Assembly (NCBI GenBank): GCA_001600415.1 | Contig: BCJX01000011.1 | Coordinates: 985,285 to 1,049,284 of the forward strand | DNA from: Pascua guehoae | Lineage: Eukaryota > Basidiomycota > Tremellomycetes > Trichosporonales > Trichosporonaceae | Length of the DNA stretch: 64,000 nt | Direction: 5' to 3' | In this document: in pieces, positions 23,000 through 32,875 of the stretch | Layout: each line of letters starts with the position of its first letter | Numbering within the stretch: position 1 is the first letter of the stretch | Made by a program: the position numbers and the translations under genes | The notes under the pieces: generated by a model | What the model saw: the letters and a program-made list of their open reading frames with translations, nothing else | Database searches by the model: none | Told to the model about the DNA's origin: nothing

Positions 23000-24919
23000 T
23001 CACTGGGAGCCGCGGATACGAGCCGAGTGTTGGGCCACCATCTGAGGGAGCGACAGCTCACCAATGGCGACGATAATATGCGCATCCAGGTCGAGCGAGT
23101 GGATGGATTGAACATCATATGTCGTTGGCGAGAATGCAGTGAAAGCGTCCTTGATCTGCGTTACCACATCCGTGCCTTCGTCCAGGCCGAACACTCGGAG
23201 TTCGAAGGGGGAAGCATCAGGATTGGTGATGCGGGGGGGTCCATCGTCATTGTCAGAGATCTTGAAAGTCTGACGACCGGGCCGTTTGGCGGCGACACGA
23301 GCAGTGGCCTTCTTGGCGTTGGCGATCGTCTCAGCGGTGGCGGCCTTAGGCGATGGGGCTTTGGCCTTGCGATGGTTAGTGGGTCGGGGGTTGGGGGGCA
23401 CCATCGTTGAGATGATCGTGCTGGTGAGGTTGTTCTGAGGATGACTTGGACGTGCGTTGCCACGTTGGCCATAAATATGTCGCTGCTGACCTATTGCTGC
23501 CGTCTCGGTTAGCGTATAGGCAGTCATGGGTGCCATCCATTTCCCAGGATTGCTTCGGGGGTCCGGTGTGGGCATTGAGACAGCTACGTCAATTCTCTGG
23601 CGATGATGTGTGCGAGCTAGGACTGTGTGCCCGGTGTTAGTGTTATAATTTCCCAGAGTGGCTTGGGTCTCTTGGATGAGTTTATGCCCCTGACTTGTCG
23701 GTTGTTGTGCTGTGGGCGTGCACGATCTCGGATTCCCGTGTTCCCATTTGGGATGCGTGAAGAATCGTGTATGGTCTACTCTTACAACCGTACAGTATGG
23801 TGCAGGGGTCTTGTGTGCATGAACATTCGTCCGATCTGGCCAATCATGGGTGTACTCTGCGTGTTCCCGGACGTGTGGAGTGCTCTCTATCAGCATTTGT
23901 CGCTGTTGTGTATTCCGTGCAGGGGGAGGTGTGCACCCTGACGTAACTGCAACGCCCTTGGCACTCTGAGCTTTGCACATTATTAGTTCCCAGGTACACA
24001 ACCATTGCTGTGTAGTGACGTGGTATGTGGGGGCACTTGTGTTGATGTATCGTTCGAGGATATGTGCCACAGACTCATCGTTCGCTGGTAGTATGCCGCC
24101 TGATCCTACAGGTTCATGTATCGAATGTTTCAGTCGATAGGTTGTGCCCAGATTTCCGTTGACCGTTGTGACCTCACTCGTCTCGGGGCTGTGTTTGATG
24201 CAATGTTCCACCTCGCTATCTCGCCTCCAGCCACTGATGACTATGTGTTCACTCAGTCTGATTGTACGTATAATGCGCCCACAATTGTCCGTTACTTGTG
24301 AAAAAGGGGGGACGTCATGTGAAAATGTGCAGCAGTGGGGTAGCAGTGAAGTGAAGGGAAGTTTCATCATCGACACCCCCATGTTGGGCAGCATCAGCAT
24401 CTCAATCTCTTCCAGGGTGATGTGCATCCAGAAGAGAAGAGGCGGGCTACTCATCAGGCTCGGTGGAGAGTGTGTCCCCTCCGTGGTATGGTGATGATTA
24501 GGCCCTTGTATCGCGCTCCCCTGAGGGGCAGTGCATTGTACCCAGCCTTCGCTACTTTTGATGGCAGCGGAGGACATTGCGCTCCCATTACGGGCAGTGC
24601 TGTTTGTAGGTTTAGCGTCAAGCGCTGTGGATATAGCACTCCCTTGCTGGGCAGTGCGGTCTCCAGTGGTTGTGTGGGATCCCCGAGGGCATATTGCGCT
24701 CCCTTGATGGGCAGTGCGGTGTGCATAGACCTCAGTGGTTGTGCCGTGCATTGCGCCCCCAGCTTGGGCAGTGCATCGCATAGGACTTTCGCATCCCAGA
24801 TCCATTAGCGTTGTTGTCTGCTGCTCACAACCTGTGTATCCATCAAGCCACCACAGGACGCTCGCCGTGTAGGCAATGATAATGATGATAGCGCAGCTCC
24901 GTGCCCAGTTAGCACTCAT
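23000..24919 (-). CDS. LINE ORF1-type protein, 639 aa
   Basis: The ORF begins at ATG 24919 with a hydrophobic N-terminus (about residues 8-24, an IIIII run then LWW), followed by a region with five copies of a TAxxGSAI-like peptide (about residues 50-135). The middle is Thr/His/Pro-rich without a clear fold; the C-terminal third has a basic Ala/Lys segment with GRQTFKISDNDD and a folded-looking end. No CCHC knuckle is visible, unlike many fungal LINE ORF1 proteins. It stops at TGA 23002-23000; the next in-frame ATG (22993) follows after GGC TGG, an arrangement suited to termination and reinitiation. The function is presumably RNA binding, inferred from position only. Confidence 0.6.
   Translation of the reverse strand: MSANWARSCAIIIIIAYTASVLWWLDGYTGCEQQTTTLMDLGCESPMRCTAQAGGAMHGTTTEVYAHRTAHQGSAICPRGSHTTTGDRTAQQGSAISTALDAKPTNSTARNGSAMSSAAIKSSEGWVQCTAPQGSAIQGPNHHHTTEGTHSPPSLMSSPPLLFWMHITLEEIEMLMLPNMGVSMMKLPFTSLLPHCCTFSHDVPPFSQVTDNCGRIIRTIRLSEHIVISGWRRDSEVEHCIKHSPETSEVTTVNGNLGTTYRLKHSIHEPVGSGGILPANDESVAHILERYINTSAPTYHVTTQQWLCTWELIMCKAQSAKGVAVTSGCTPPPARNTQQRQMLIESTPHVREHAEYTHDWPDRTNVHAHKTPAPYCTVVRVDHTRFFTHPKWEHGNPRSCTPTAQQPTSQGHKLIQETQATLGNYNTNTGHTVLARTHHRQRIDVAVSMPTPDPRSNPGKWMAPMTAYTLTETAAIGQQRHIYGQRGNARPSHPQNNLTSTIISTMVPPNPRPTNHRKAKAPSPKAATAETIANAKKATARVAAKRPGRQTFKISDNDDGPPRITNPDASPFELRVFGLDEGTDVVTQIKDAFTAFSPTTYDVQSIHSLDLDAHIIVAIGELSLPQMVAQHSARIRGSQ
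24513..24774. repeat. Five interspersed 22-nt hairpin-like units in LINE ORF1
   Basis: On the plus strand the unit is GCRCYCCC, 5-6 variable bases, then GGGCAGTGC, at 24513-24534, 24579-24600, 24636-24657, 24696-24717 and 24753-24774. Start-to-start spacings are 66, 57, 60 and 57 nt, all multiples of three. On the coding strand each encodes a TAxxGSAI-like peptide. The two halves can pair with one bulged base. Confidence 0.85.
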
Positions 24920-25012
24920 GGTGATGGTACTGATCTGTGTGATGTGTTGCGAGGGTTATGCATTGTTGCGCTTGGTTGGGTATGTGTTGTGGATCGTGGT
25001 GAGATGCTGTGT

Positions 25013-25085
25013 AGTGAAGTGAAGTGAAGTGAAGTGAAGTGAAGTGAAGTGAAGTGAAGTGAAGTGAAGTGAAGTGAAGTGAAGT
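25013..25085. repeat. AGTGA pentanucleotide microsatellite, about 14.6 copies
   Basis: An uninterrupted tandem array of the five-base unit AGTGA (TCACT on the LINE strand) lies about 95 bp upstream of the LINE ORF1 start. No interruptions are visible across 73 bp, so it is probably young or length-variable. Confidence 0.97.
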
Positions 25086-25321
25086 CATGGGGGTCGGGTG
25101 ATAGATAGGGGGCCGGGCCTTTTGAATATGCCCCATTGGGCTGAATGGGGGGCTTTGGCGAACTTCACCTGATTTTCCTCGTCGATCTCTCGAGGCAAAA
25201 GACCCAAGCAAAGATATTCCGAGAATGTCGGGGAGCACGGTTCTCATCTTTAGACGTTACTATTTGTCAAGTAGAGCCATATCCTGGTCCAAGGCAGGGT
25301 GAAGGGGCCCTGGACTTGCGG

Positions 25322-25346
25322 ATTCCTGACAGGGAGCGTCAGGAAT
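25322..25346. repeat. Short inverted repeat, 9-bp arms
   Basis: ATTCCTGAC and its exact reverse complement GTCAGGAAT flank a 7-nt spacer (AGGGAGC). It lies between the LINE and the 3' end of the DNA glycosylase gene. It could be a transcript hairpin; the significance is low. Confidence 0.6.
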
Positions 25347-25468
25347 GGTGAAGAAGAGAGAGCTTCATCATCATCAGAGAATCTACCCATCCGATCCCCG
25401 TCGTCGAGCAAAAACACTACAGCTGTTCGTAGATGCCAGCCTCCATTGTCCTCCCTAGCTCTTCTCCC

Positions 25469-27338
25469 CTAGCTCTTCTCCCCCGCCATCGACCACGTAT
25501 AGTACGTCCCCAAACTGCGATACGGCCGCCACGCGTGTGTGAGAGCCTCCATCTCCTCGGGCAGGAGATAAACGTTGCCCTTGGCCTTCTTCCCCGCGAG
25601 GCGGGCACGGAGCGTGGTGACATTCAGTCCATCTGGGAGCGGTGCAGCCCGGTGCGCTGCGTCTGTATCCCACCCTTGTGGGGGGAGAAGGATCGAGTCA
25701 GACACAGGGAGCGGTAGGACCGGGTTAGTGCTCGCGCTGGGTGTGACGGGTGGAGCTGCGGGAGTCGAGGGGAGCTGGGCTGAGGGCGTTGAGAACTGTG
25801 ACGGCGTCACGAGTACGAACGGGTCAGGCGTAGCGGGCACAGCAAACGTGGCTGCGGAACGCCCAGACTTACGGGGCGTCACAGGCGTGGCCGGTTCCGT
25901 CGCGTCCGAGACATATGTCGCGTCTGTTGCCTGTGACTGTGGTTCGTCGACCTCGGTCGGTGCCAATGACACCTCGGTCGCAACACTGGCCATACTGGTG
26001 GTCAGAGTGAGCGGCGACTTTGACGGAGTCGGAGTGGGCGGCGCCATTGTCCCATTGGCACTGCCCTTTTTTGGCGTCTTGGGTGTCTTTGGAGTCGGGG
26101 CCGGTAGCGCGCCGTGCGCCGCCAGAACCCAGCGGAGGAGGCCCTTCTGGACACCCAAGTCGCCAACGGGGAGCACATCGGGCCGACGCAGGGTGAAGAT
26201 CAAGAACATGTCTACAGTCCATCGTCCGATCCCTCGAACGGCAATGAGGGCGTCGGCTACCTCTTCGTCACTTCCGTTTAAGAGAAGGTCGTCTGTCAGT
26301 CGGCCAGCAATAAAGTGTCGGGCCAGGTCGATCACTGCAGACGTCAGGAAGTGTAGGGTGTGGGAGAGGAAATGAAGGGCATTGGACATGAGAGAGGAAA
26401 AGCAAGGGCATTGGGTGCGCGAGAGCAAAGGAAAGAGCATCAGGTCCGCACTACTGGACAACAGATGTGGTCAAGCACCTCATTGTCGCTCCCTTCAGGC
26501 ATTCGCTAGCTCCTCAATGTCCCAGCCGGCTAATCCTCCGTCCCGCAACTCGACAATTCCTCCATCTCCATCTACTACATCCCAGGCCTCGTAGCCGTGT
26601 GACACCGAACTCATCGCCAATCCGTCCGCTCTGCAAGCAGCCGCGATGCCACTCACGATACTCGGCCTTGCGCGTGCTGCACCCCACCCCCTTGAGTGCC
26701 ACCACCTCGGCCGCCGCCACCTGCTCGCGCGTCGGAAACGGCCCGTCTCCATACCGCTCCGTCTCTGTAGCGCCACAAAAGTGCTCGACAAAGCGGCGCG
26801 TAATACTCCTCGCGGCCATCCACGACACCTGCTGCCCGATAATCGACGTCACGAGCGTGCGGAACGGGTCAATCTGGATCGGCGACGCCGACGCTCCCGA
26901 CAGTGTCGCGGACGAAGAAGACGAAGAGCCGCTACCGCCATAGTTGGTCGCCTCGTGCACGCCCTCGGCCTTGATTTTCGACGCCGCCTCCTCAATCTCG
27001 ACAAATGGCTTGCATGGGATCCGCTCAAAGAGGGGCGCAAAGCGCGCGTCAACCGCGGACAGGTGCGCGATCGCGGCCGGGAGAGAGAAGGGCGGTGGAG
27101 GCGTGCGCCGCGCCGGGGTCGGGGCGGGTCCCGATAACGTCGACTCCTTTTTGACTGCGACCTTGCGTCGTTTCTTCGGCGGGGCAGCGTCGCCGGCCGT
27201 CGTTCCAGCGCCCGCGGTAGTTGGGGATGGGGCTTTCGCCTTTGCGGCAAGGGGAGCTACGGCGGACGTGGTCGCTGCAGCCCGCGAGCGCGTCACCCGA
27301 GTGGGCGTGGGGATGGAAGGTTTGGGTCTGGGTGGCAT
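25469..27338 (-). CDS. MAG1: DNA-3-methyladenine glycosylase II (AlkA/MAG-type), 515 aa
   Basis: Two exons: 27338-26657 and 26334-25469. The enzyme removes alkylated purines to start base excision repair. Residues 1-100 are basic, Pro/Ala-rich and probably carry nuclear signals (PPKKRRKV near 51-58). The HhH-GPD fold follows: IDPFRTLVTSIIGQQVS, GVGCSTRKAEY, the hairpin VRGIGRWTVDMF (260-271) and the catalytic aspartate in PVGDLGV (Asp286). After the domain core a Ser/Thr/Pro/Val-rich insertion of about 150 residues interrupts the C-terminal helices, which resume at LLPEEMEALTHAWRPYRS, the ending typical of yeast MAG and AlkA. The intron is 322 nt, longer than most here. Confidence 0.93.
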
Positions 27339-30300
27339 TGGTCTGTGGGTTGGGACAGAGAAAGGGGGAGGTGGGTTGGGGAGGTGATGGATGGATGCGA
27401 TGGTGAGTTGGACAGAGCCGACGTGATGAAGTGCGGGGTGATCGAGGTTGAGTCACCCATTGTGGGGCACCATTGCTTTCAATGTCGGTTTGCTGGCCAT
27501 GACGCAATGTGGCACTGTGCTTTGTACAGGACCTCAAGGTGCAGTCGTGCATTACAGAACCTCTGCGCACTCAACGCACCAGTAATATTGCCGGTAGTGA
27601 CGAGCATGACTAGCAAACCCTCACTCTTTGGCTTGTAAAGCCATATTCAAAATGGAGAATGGGGGTGACAACAGGCGTAGGAGGAAGGAGCAGTGGTTGG
27701 TTAGGAGCAAGTGGGCCCGTGCTCTCCGCACATTTCATGTTTTGCTGCCATTGCTTCTTCAGACTTCCACATTTACTCCACATGACAACGCCGCTCAGCT
27801 TCCCCTCCGCCACGATGCATTGCTGGAACCCCTACGAGGTAGGGTGTCTGGCTGTGGACAGCTGGTCACATCTATTATATAAAGCAATCTTGGTGGAGAC
27901 AAACCATGTGGAAGCTGCGTGGTTTCCACATGGCCGCTGGGCGGGGGGAAACTGGAGGAGAGGGCACGGGGGTGTGTGTGTGTGTGTATGTGTGTGCTCT
28001 GTGTGTGTGTGTGTTGAGGGGGGAGGATGAGGGTGTTACAAGTCCCACGGCCAGTCACTCCAGCACATTGCAATGTCTCTAGCACCGTGCAAATTCTTTG
28101 TCTTTTTCTTTTGCACGGTTCGGTTTCATTCTAGTATATATGTCTCGTTCGCTTGGACGTGGTTCACCCACTTCGTTGTGAGAATATGTACTGCGTGTAT
28201 ACTACGTAAACTTGGCATCCTTTGGTCATGGTTGAATGTTGTCGTCTCGGACAAGGATTGGGCGTCGGTTTTAAAGTCAACGGGTCCACCTTCACTTTCG
28301 GGAATGGCCTTTGTAAAACACAAGGAAACAGAAGGCAAAGGTCACATGTCGCTCACCATGGGGTTCACCACCACATGGCTGCTTGATCTCACCCCCAACC
28401 CTACATATATAAGCATGGCCGTATCACTTGTCTCTGTGCTGTTTGCCGCCACCCAACTCAGTATGCCTGGAACATCAAGTTTGCCTCCCAGCCACCCTCG
28501 ATCTGGCTTTTCGCCGCCGTCTCGGCACACTCAGGTTCAGTCCGCCACCAAAGGCCCCTTTCCCCACGCCACGCCCCGCTTTCCAGCTTCCGGCTTGTTC
28601 GAACTACGCCGTCTGCGGCAAAGATTGGCCAGGGCTATTGGCTCGAGCAGGCACGAGGATCACGATACAGACGCCACGCTGCGTGACATGAAAAGCGAGG
28701 TCTTTAGTGACTCCACCAGTGTCACCACCTCCGACGCCATTGTCCCAACCTTGACCGACAACGCTGGGCGGGGGAAGTTCCACGAGACTTGTCGGCACTG
28801 CCAAGGGGATCTTGAGGTGATCCATGCGGTCACTTGAGGACGTTAGCTGACCCCAGGCAAACAACCTTCCGTTGGATGAGATACGTCTACCCGCGGTGAC
28901 ACCTGCTTCAACAACCCCAGGCGCCACTGCGACCTCGTCGGCGCCTCGGTCTTCCCGGTATTTGATACCGGTTCCAACGGCTGCAGCGTCAACCCTCTTC
29001 CTGGCCGACCTACACCTCTGCGTATCACTGGGGTCCCTCGTCTTTGAGCCCCACAAAACCAGCGCATGGAAGCAAACCGCCTGCTGCTTGCCTGACGCAC
29101 CACACATGGCGCAAGCACGCATTCTAGGGCTACTCAACCTCGACTCACCCTACTTTGACCCTCAACGGGTGTATTTCGGACGCTGGCTGTCCACCGAAAG
29201 GATGCCGCGAGTCCGAAGAAGAGGCGTGAGCCCGTGGCTGGTAGGTTTGGTTCTTTACTGCGATCTCGCTTGCATGGTGGCTGGGACGAGCGATGTGGTA
29301 GGGTGCATGTGCGATGTGCCCATACGTACCCCAGCACGTTGCAAGATCCCGCTATGCTCGGTTTCTAAGCCAAGTTTGTGCCGAGCTGATCTTATTGTTC
29401 ATCGCACACGATATGTGCTACATGCCACACCCATCCCTCTTTACCGGGGCCACCGGACATGCCTCTATGTGCGCGCCTCTTGGACATCGACGGGCCCAAA
29501 CTAAACAAACAACGACGGACCTCTCGATCCACCATTCTCGGACTCGCCACTGCAGCTCGAGGCCGTCCACAACGCCAATCGCCACCGCTTCACAGCCCTG
29601 CGCGATGCGGAGGCAGAGCGCCTCACTGCCTCGCAGGAACGCCTCCATGCGAATATTGACCGATTCAAAGTGAAACAACCCTGCAAGCGTCCCAGCGGAA
29701 AGCTGACTTCCCCAGCGGGAAGTAGTGTGCACCAATAACGGGCACGGAGATTCTGGGAACAACGCGTGGACAGCATACTGCCAAGATGAGGCCGTATGGA
29801 GCGAGGCAACCCTGCGGGAACGGGATGTAAGTGAGGAACATGCGGGGCAATGTGGTGGGTGAAAGCCACTGGGGAAGGGGGCAAGGGTGATGGGGAAAGG
29901 GAGACAAAAAGGGGGCAATGGCTGGCAGAGCGCACTTGTACGGAATGAGGGGAGTGAGTGGCAAACACAGGGAGGCCGCCACGATCAAAAAGGGTTGGTA
30001 GGATGAGAAGCGTAGCTTGAGATCTTGCCCCGTTGAATATGCGCCTCAACAGTCGCTGAAAGCCTTGAACAGCCTCATGTCTCATGCCTCGGCATCCCCG
30101 GGGAGCTTACGAATTATTCGATCATGGCTGTATCGTGCAGGTGATCCAGCGTGTGTGGAATGGCAGAACAGGAGTCGCGAGCCAAGCCCCATCCGATCTG
30201 AGCGGTCCCCATCCCGCTGACCCCAGGAACGGTCCGGAGGTCGCGATATCCGGCTGGCGTTCAAGTGGTACCTGGCGTGTATTGAGCGGGGGGATATCAA

Positions 30301-30710
30301 AGGCACATTGTAGTTTCGATAGCTGGGGAGTAGGCAAACAAAGGCGGCTGGGAGGGACGGCGGCACGGGGTATGGCCGTACCTGTCGATTGGGGTGGTGG
30401 GGGGCGACGTCACGGGCATTGGGTCAGTTGGGAGCGCCACAGCCGACGCTGCCGCAGCCACACGGGGTGTGCGATACGCTTGGACCCACCATCGTACCTG
30501 TTGTATGCAACGTTAATGCACACGACAGACATTCGCGATGGATTGCTTGGCGTCTCGAAACATGCCCAACGAGGCTAGTTTGCCAAGTGTGGCCCATTCC
30601 GCCAAGCGCCACACCAGTGCCATCCTCGTCTTCTCGTCACCACCATTTTCCACAACCTTCAACAAGACTTACAGGATCAACGTCCGCGCATGTAGAGCTC
30701 TAAAAAGGAG
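27339..30710. other. 3.4-kb stretch without a confident gene
   Basis: A (GT)n microsatellite with interruptions lies at 27972-28014. Long open frames exist (for example 28073-28837 plus, 28604-29137 minus, 29501-30085 minus) but none shows a family motif. Two coding-looking islands are described under findings: one near 28400-29060 with a TATA-like box and Cys-rich readings, and one at 29503-29738 (plus) whose frame is Arg/Ala/Glu-rich and helical but lacks an ATG. These may be decayed gene fragments. Confidence 0.4.
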
Positions 30711-30804
30711 TGATCACTGACAGGATCGAACTGCCGACCTTTGCATACACTAGTAACAAGTCTTGTTATTAGTACAATGCTCTAACCAGCTGAGCTAAGC
30801 GACC
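30711..30804 (-). tRNA. tRNA-Ile (anticodon AAU) with intron
   Basis: On the minus strand the sequence folds as a cloverleaf: acceptor GGTCGCT with AGTGATC (two G-T wobbles), D arm GCTC-AGCTGGTTA-GAGC, anticodon stem TTGTA with TGCAA, loop CTAATA plus A with anticodon AAT, a 5-nt variable loop, and T arm GGCAG-TTCGATC-CTGTC, discriminator A. A 20-nt intron (ACAAG ... GTGT) interrupts the loop after position 37, the canonical place, and itself contains ACAAG/CTTGT pairing. Box A (TAGCTCAGCTGG) and box B (AGTTCGATCCT) are intact. It reads AUU (and AUC through inosine). Confidence 0.93.
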
Positions 30805-31255
30805 GATGATGGCTGGGAGCGCGCATGCCGGCGCGCTGTTACTGGCGCTCTGTGAGGACCTCGTTGTTGTCCAGTTGCCAGTTGATGGTCCTCGGAGATG
30901 AGCTGCCCAGTTGACACCCCCAGCTGACACCAGCTAACCTCGGTCAGTTACACCCATACGTCTGACAACAGGACGCAAATCGCTGCACGAGAAGCACCTT
31001 GGGACGCCACGTCGAACAGCCACACCAAAACGGTGTAATATCATTATATTCATCGCGGCCGCTGAATACAGCCCACGATCGTGAGTGAACGTGCTGATTG
31101 CTCGTGATGCGAACGTCCAATGCGTACAATGCGTACGCACTCCACTGTTCAAATCTCGATCGCCCAAACACTCGTCTGGTCCCCCGTTATCCTCCCGTGC
31201 CTTCCGTACCGTCCACACCGCTTCCTGTCCGTGTCAACCCCTCTTTTCCCTATCC
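30805..31255. other. Intergenic, nothing recognised
   Basis: Short region between the tRNA 5' end and the 3' end of the proline-rich membrane protein gene. I see no coding or structural feature beyond short GACACC/CAGCTGACACC repeats near 30915-30930. Confidence 0.4.
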
Positions 31256-32875
31256 TCACAGTGCCATCCCCGCTGGGCGCTGCGGATCGACCGCATTCGG
31301 CGGCTCGGGGAACCCGCTCAAGCTCCCAATATCCGAGTGCGTCATGCTCGGGTTCGGCGGCCGTTTCTGGGGGAACGTAAACACACTCGGCGTGTTCGAG
31401 TGCAGTGTCGGCGGTTCGGGTTCTGGCGATAGTCCCGGGACACGGAGCGAGGACATGGACGCGCCCGGGGCGGCGGGTCCGCCGACGGCGCTCGTCGATG
31501 TGCCCTGCAGCGTCCAGCGGTGGGCGCTCTCGGGGCCGAGGTGGCTCGGCATCGGGGTCGGGGGCGTGCGGAGCGAGTGGTGCGGCGACGTCGTCTGTGT
31601 CTGCGAGAGCGACATCGAGTTGGGGATGCTCCCGGGGATCGAGTTGGCCGAGCCCGCAAACGAGCCGCCGGGGGCGGTGGTCGCGTGCGTCGTGCCCGTC
31701 GTGCTCGCCGAGTGGGGGAGGCGGGGCGAGATGGGTGGGTCGCGGCCGCGTATTGCGCGCGATGGAGGGTACTGCTGGTCAGCTGGGACGTTTTGGCGCC
31801 CATGCAGGTATCGCAAAGTGCGGTGCATACTGCCGACAGCACTAATCCTTTTTGAGTTCTCGAGTTTAAAAGACGCAACGCTGCAGTCCCCCAGCCGCCA
31901 TTGCCGCCCACTTGCTTGGCACTTTCGGCTCGAGGACGAGCCATCGGCCTTCACCGCAAACTCTGTTTCCCACACGAGAGACTTCCAACTCACCGTCGGC
32001 GCCGCGACTTGGTCGTGGTAGGGGTCCATCGTAGCCTGGTCTGCAATCGGCACTCCGATCCCGGGAGACGCCGCATGCTGATGCTGAGGCGGTTGGGTCG
32101 ATCCCGATGTGTCCGAGTACGCCGAAGCGTACCCGCTCGTCGCGTTCGAGCTGCGGTCGTACACACCGAACATGGGCATCACGTGGTGCGGGCTCTGTGG
32201 GACGTGGGGGCTGTGGGGGCTGTGGGGACTGTGAGGGCTGTGGGGACTGTCGGGTGACGGATGGTACGCTCCCGATCCATCAAAGCCCTTCCCCCCTCCT
32301 TGGGGATAACCTCCCCCGCCGTACTGGTAGGGCTGTTGGCCGAGTCTAGCCTTCTTCTTCTGCCGACGGCGGCGACGGAGCCACCATACGAGCAATCCCG
32401 CGATGAGTAGAACGACAACGACGGGGACGACGGCGGCCGCGATCCATGCGAGGTTTTGTGATGAGTTTTGGTTTCCCGACCCGGAACCAGCGCCGGCCGC
32501 TGCGCCATCGCCTGTCTCGGTCGGTGTTGGTGTTGGTGACGGAGACGGTGTCTCTGTGGTCGTGATGATGATGGGCGGACCGCCGCCAGGAGGAGGGCCA
32601 TTGCACTCGGGTGGGTTGCCGGGGGTGCCCGGTGGATTGACACAGTGCGGTGGTGGCTGCCAGCCGCCTGGTGGTTGCTGCCCACCAGGCGGCTGCTGCT
32701 GGCCCGGTGGTTGATTGGGATCTGGGAATGTTGGTGGGGGTCGAAAGGGTGGGAGATAGGTGTATGTGACAGTGTACGTACCCGCTCCAGAGGGCAAGAC
32801 GGTGGTAGTCACGGTGGTGGCAGCCGCCGCGCTGCTCGCCTCCTCCGTGCTGTTCACCTCCGTGCTATTGTCCAT
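31256..32875 (-). CDS. Proline-rich single-pass membrane protein, 539 or 466 aa
   Basis: The start is ATG 32875. The N-terminal 125 residues form a Ser/Thr- then Pro/Gly/Gln-rich ectodomain with NST sequons and no classical signal peptide. One transmembrane helix (AWIAAAVVPVVVVLLIAGLL) is followed by WWLRRRRRQKKK, placing the long C-terminus in the cytoplasm. The cytoplasmic tail is Gly/Pro/Ser-rich with an SPH tripeptide run encoded by a GTGGGGGCT-type repeat near 32205-32262. A well-formed intron (31993-31775; GTGAGT donor, CTGAC branch, CAG) is exactly 219 nt and contains no stop, so retained and spliced forms both stay in frame. The layout resembles fungal cell-wall sensor or mucin-like proteins; no specific family is recognised. 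Confidence 0.6.
   Translation of the reverse strand: MDNSTEVNSTEEASSAAAATTVTTTVLPSGAGTYTVTYTYLPPFRPPPTFPDPNQPPGQQQPPGGQQPPGGWQPPPHCVNPPGTPGNPPECNGPPPGGGPPIIITTTETPSPSPTPTPTETGDGAAAGAGSGSGNQNSSQNLAWIAAAVVPVVVVLLIAGLLVWWLRRRRRQKKKARLGQQPYQYGGGGYPQGGGKGFDGSGAYHPSPDSPHSPHSPHSPHSPHVPQSPHHVMPMFGVYDRSSNATSGYASAYSDTSGSTQPPQHQHAASPGIGVPIADQATMDPYHDQVAAPTVSWKSLVWETEFAVKADGSSSSRKCQASGRQWRLGDCSVASFKLENSKRISAVGSMHRTLRYLHGRQNVPADQQYPPSRAIRGRDPPISPRLPHSASTTGTTHATTAPGGSFAGSANSIPGSIPNSMSLSQTQTTSPHHSLRTPPTPMPSHLGPESAHRWTLQGTSTSAVGGPAAPGASMSSLRVPGLSPEPEPPTLHSNTPSVFTFPQKRPPNPSMTHSDIGSLSGFPEPPNAVDPQRPAGMAL

Larger units (their letters stand above)
16850..25090 (-). mobile_element. Non-LTR (LINE) retrotransposon, degenerate or readthrough-type
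   Basis: The minus strand carries, 5' to 3', a pentanucleotide array, an ORF1 (24919-23000), then a long pol region with coiled coil, AP-like endonuclease, reverse transcriptase, RNase H and a C-terminal Cys/His zinc finger. That order is the hallmark of LINEs with RNase H, such as the Tad-like and I-like elements. Base composition is more AT-rich than in the neighbouring genes. All reading frames from 24919 to 16850 are the same frame, about 2690 codons, interrupted only by TGA at 23002-23000, 20428-20426, 20296-20294 and 19795-19793. Ends were not defined precisely: the 3' limit is the last stop, the 5' limit the simple repeat. Confidence 0.92.

Noticed and set aside
24513..24774. CRISPR-like array from the five regular repeats
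   Set aside because: Eukaryotic setting, spacers are part of a protein-coding frame, and no Cas-type genes are present.
16850..24919. Genetic-code change (TGA as sense) to explain the LINE frame
   Set aside because: Host genes in the same window, including the kinesin and the orphan ORF, end at TGA.
28895..29060. Aspartic protease call from a DTGS motif
   Set aside because: Only the short motif is present; the flanking strands, second DTG and family length are absent.
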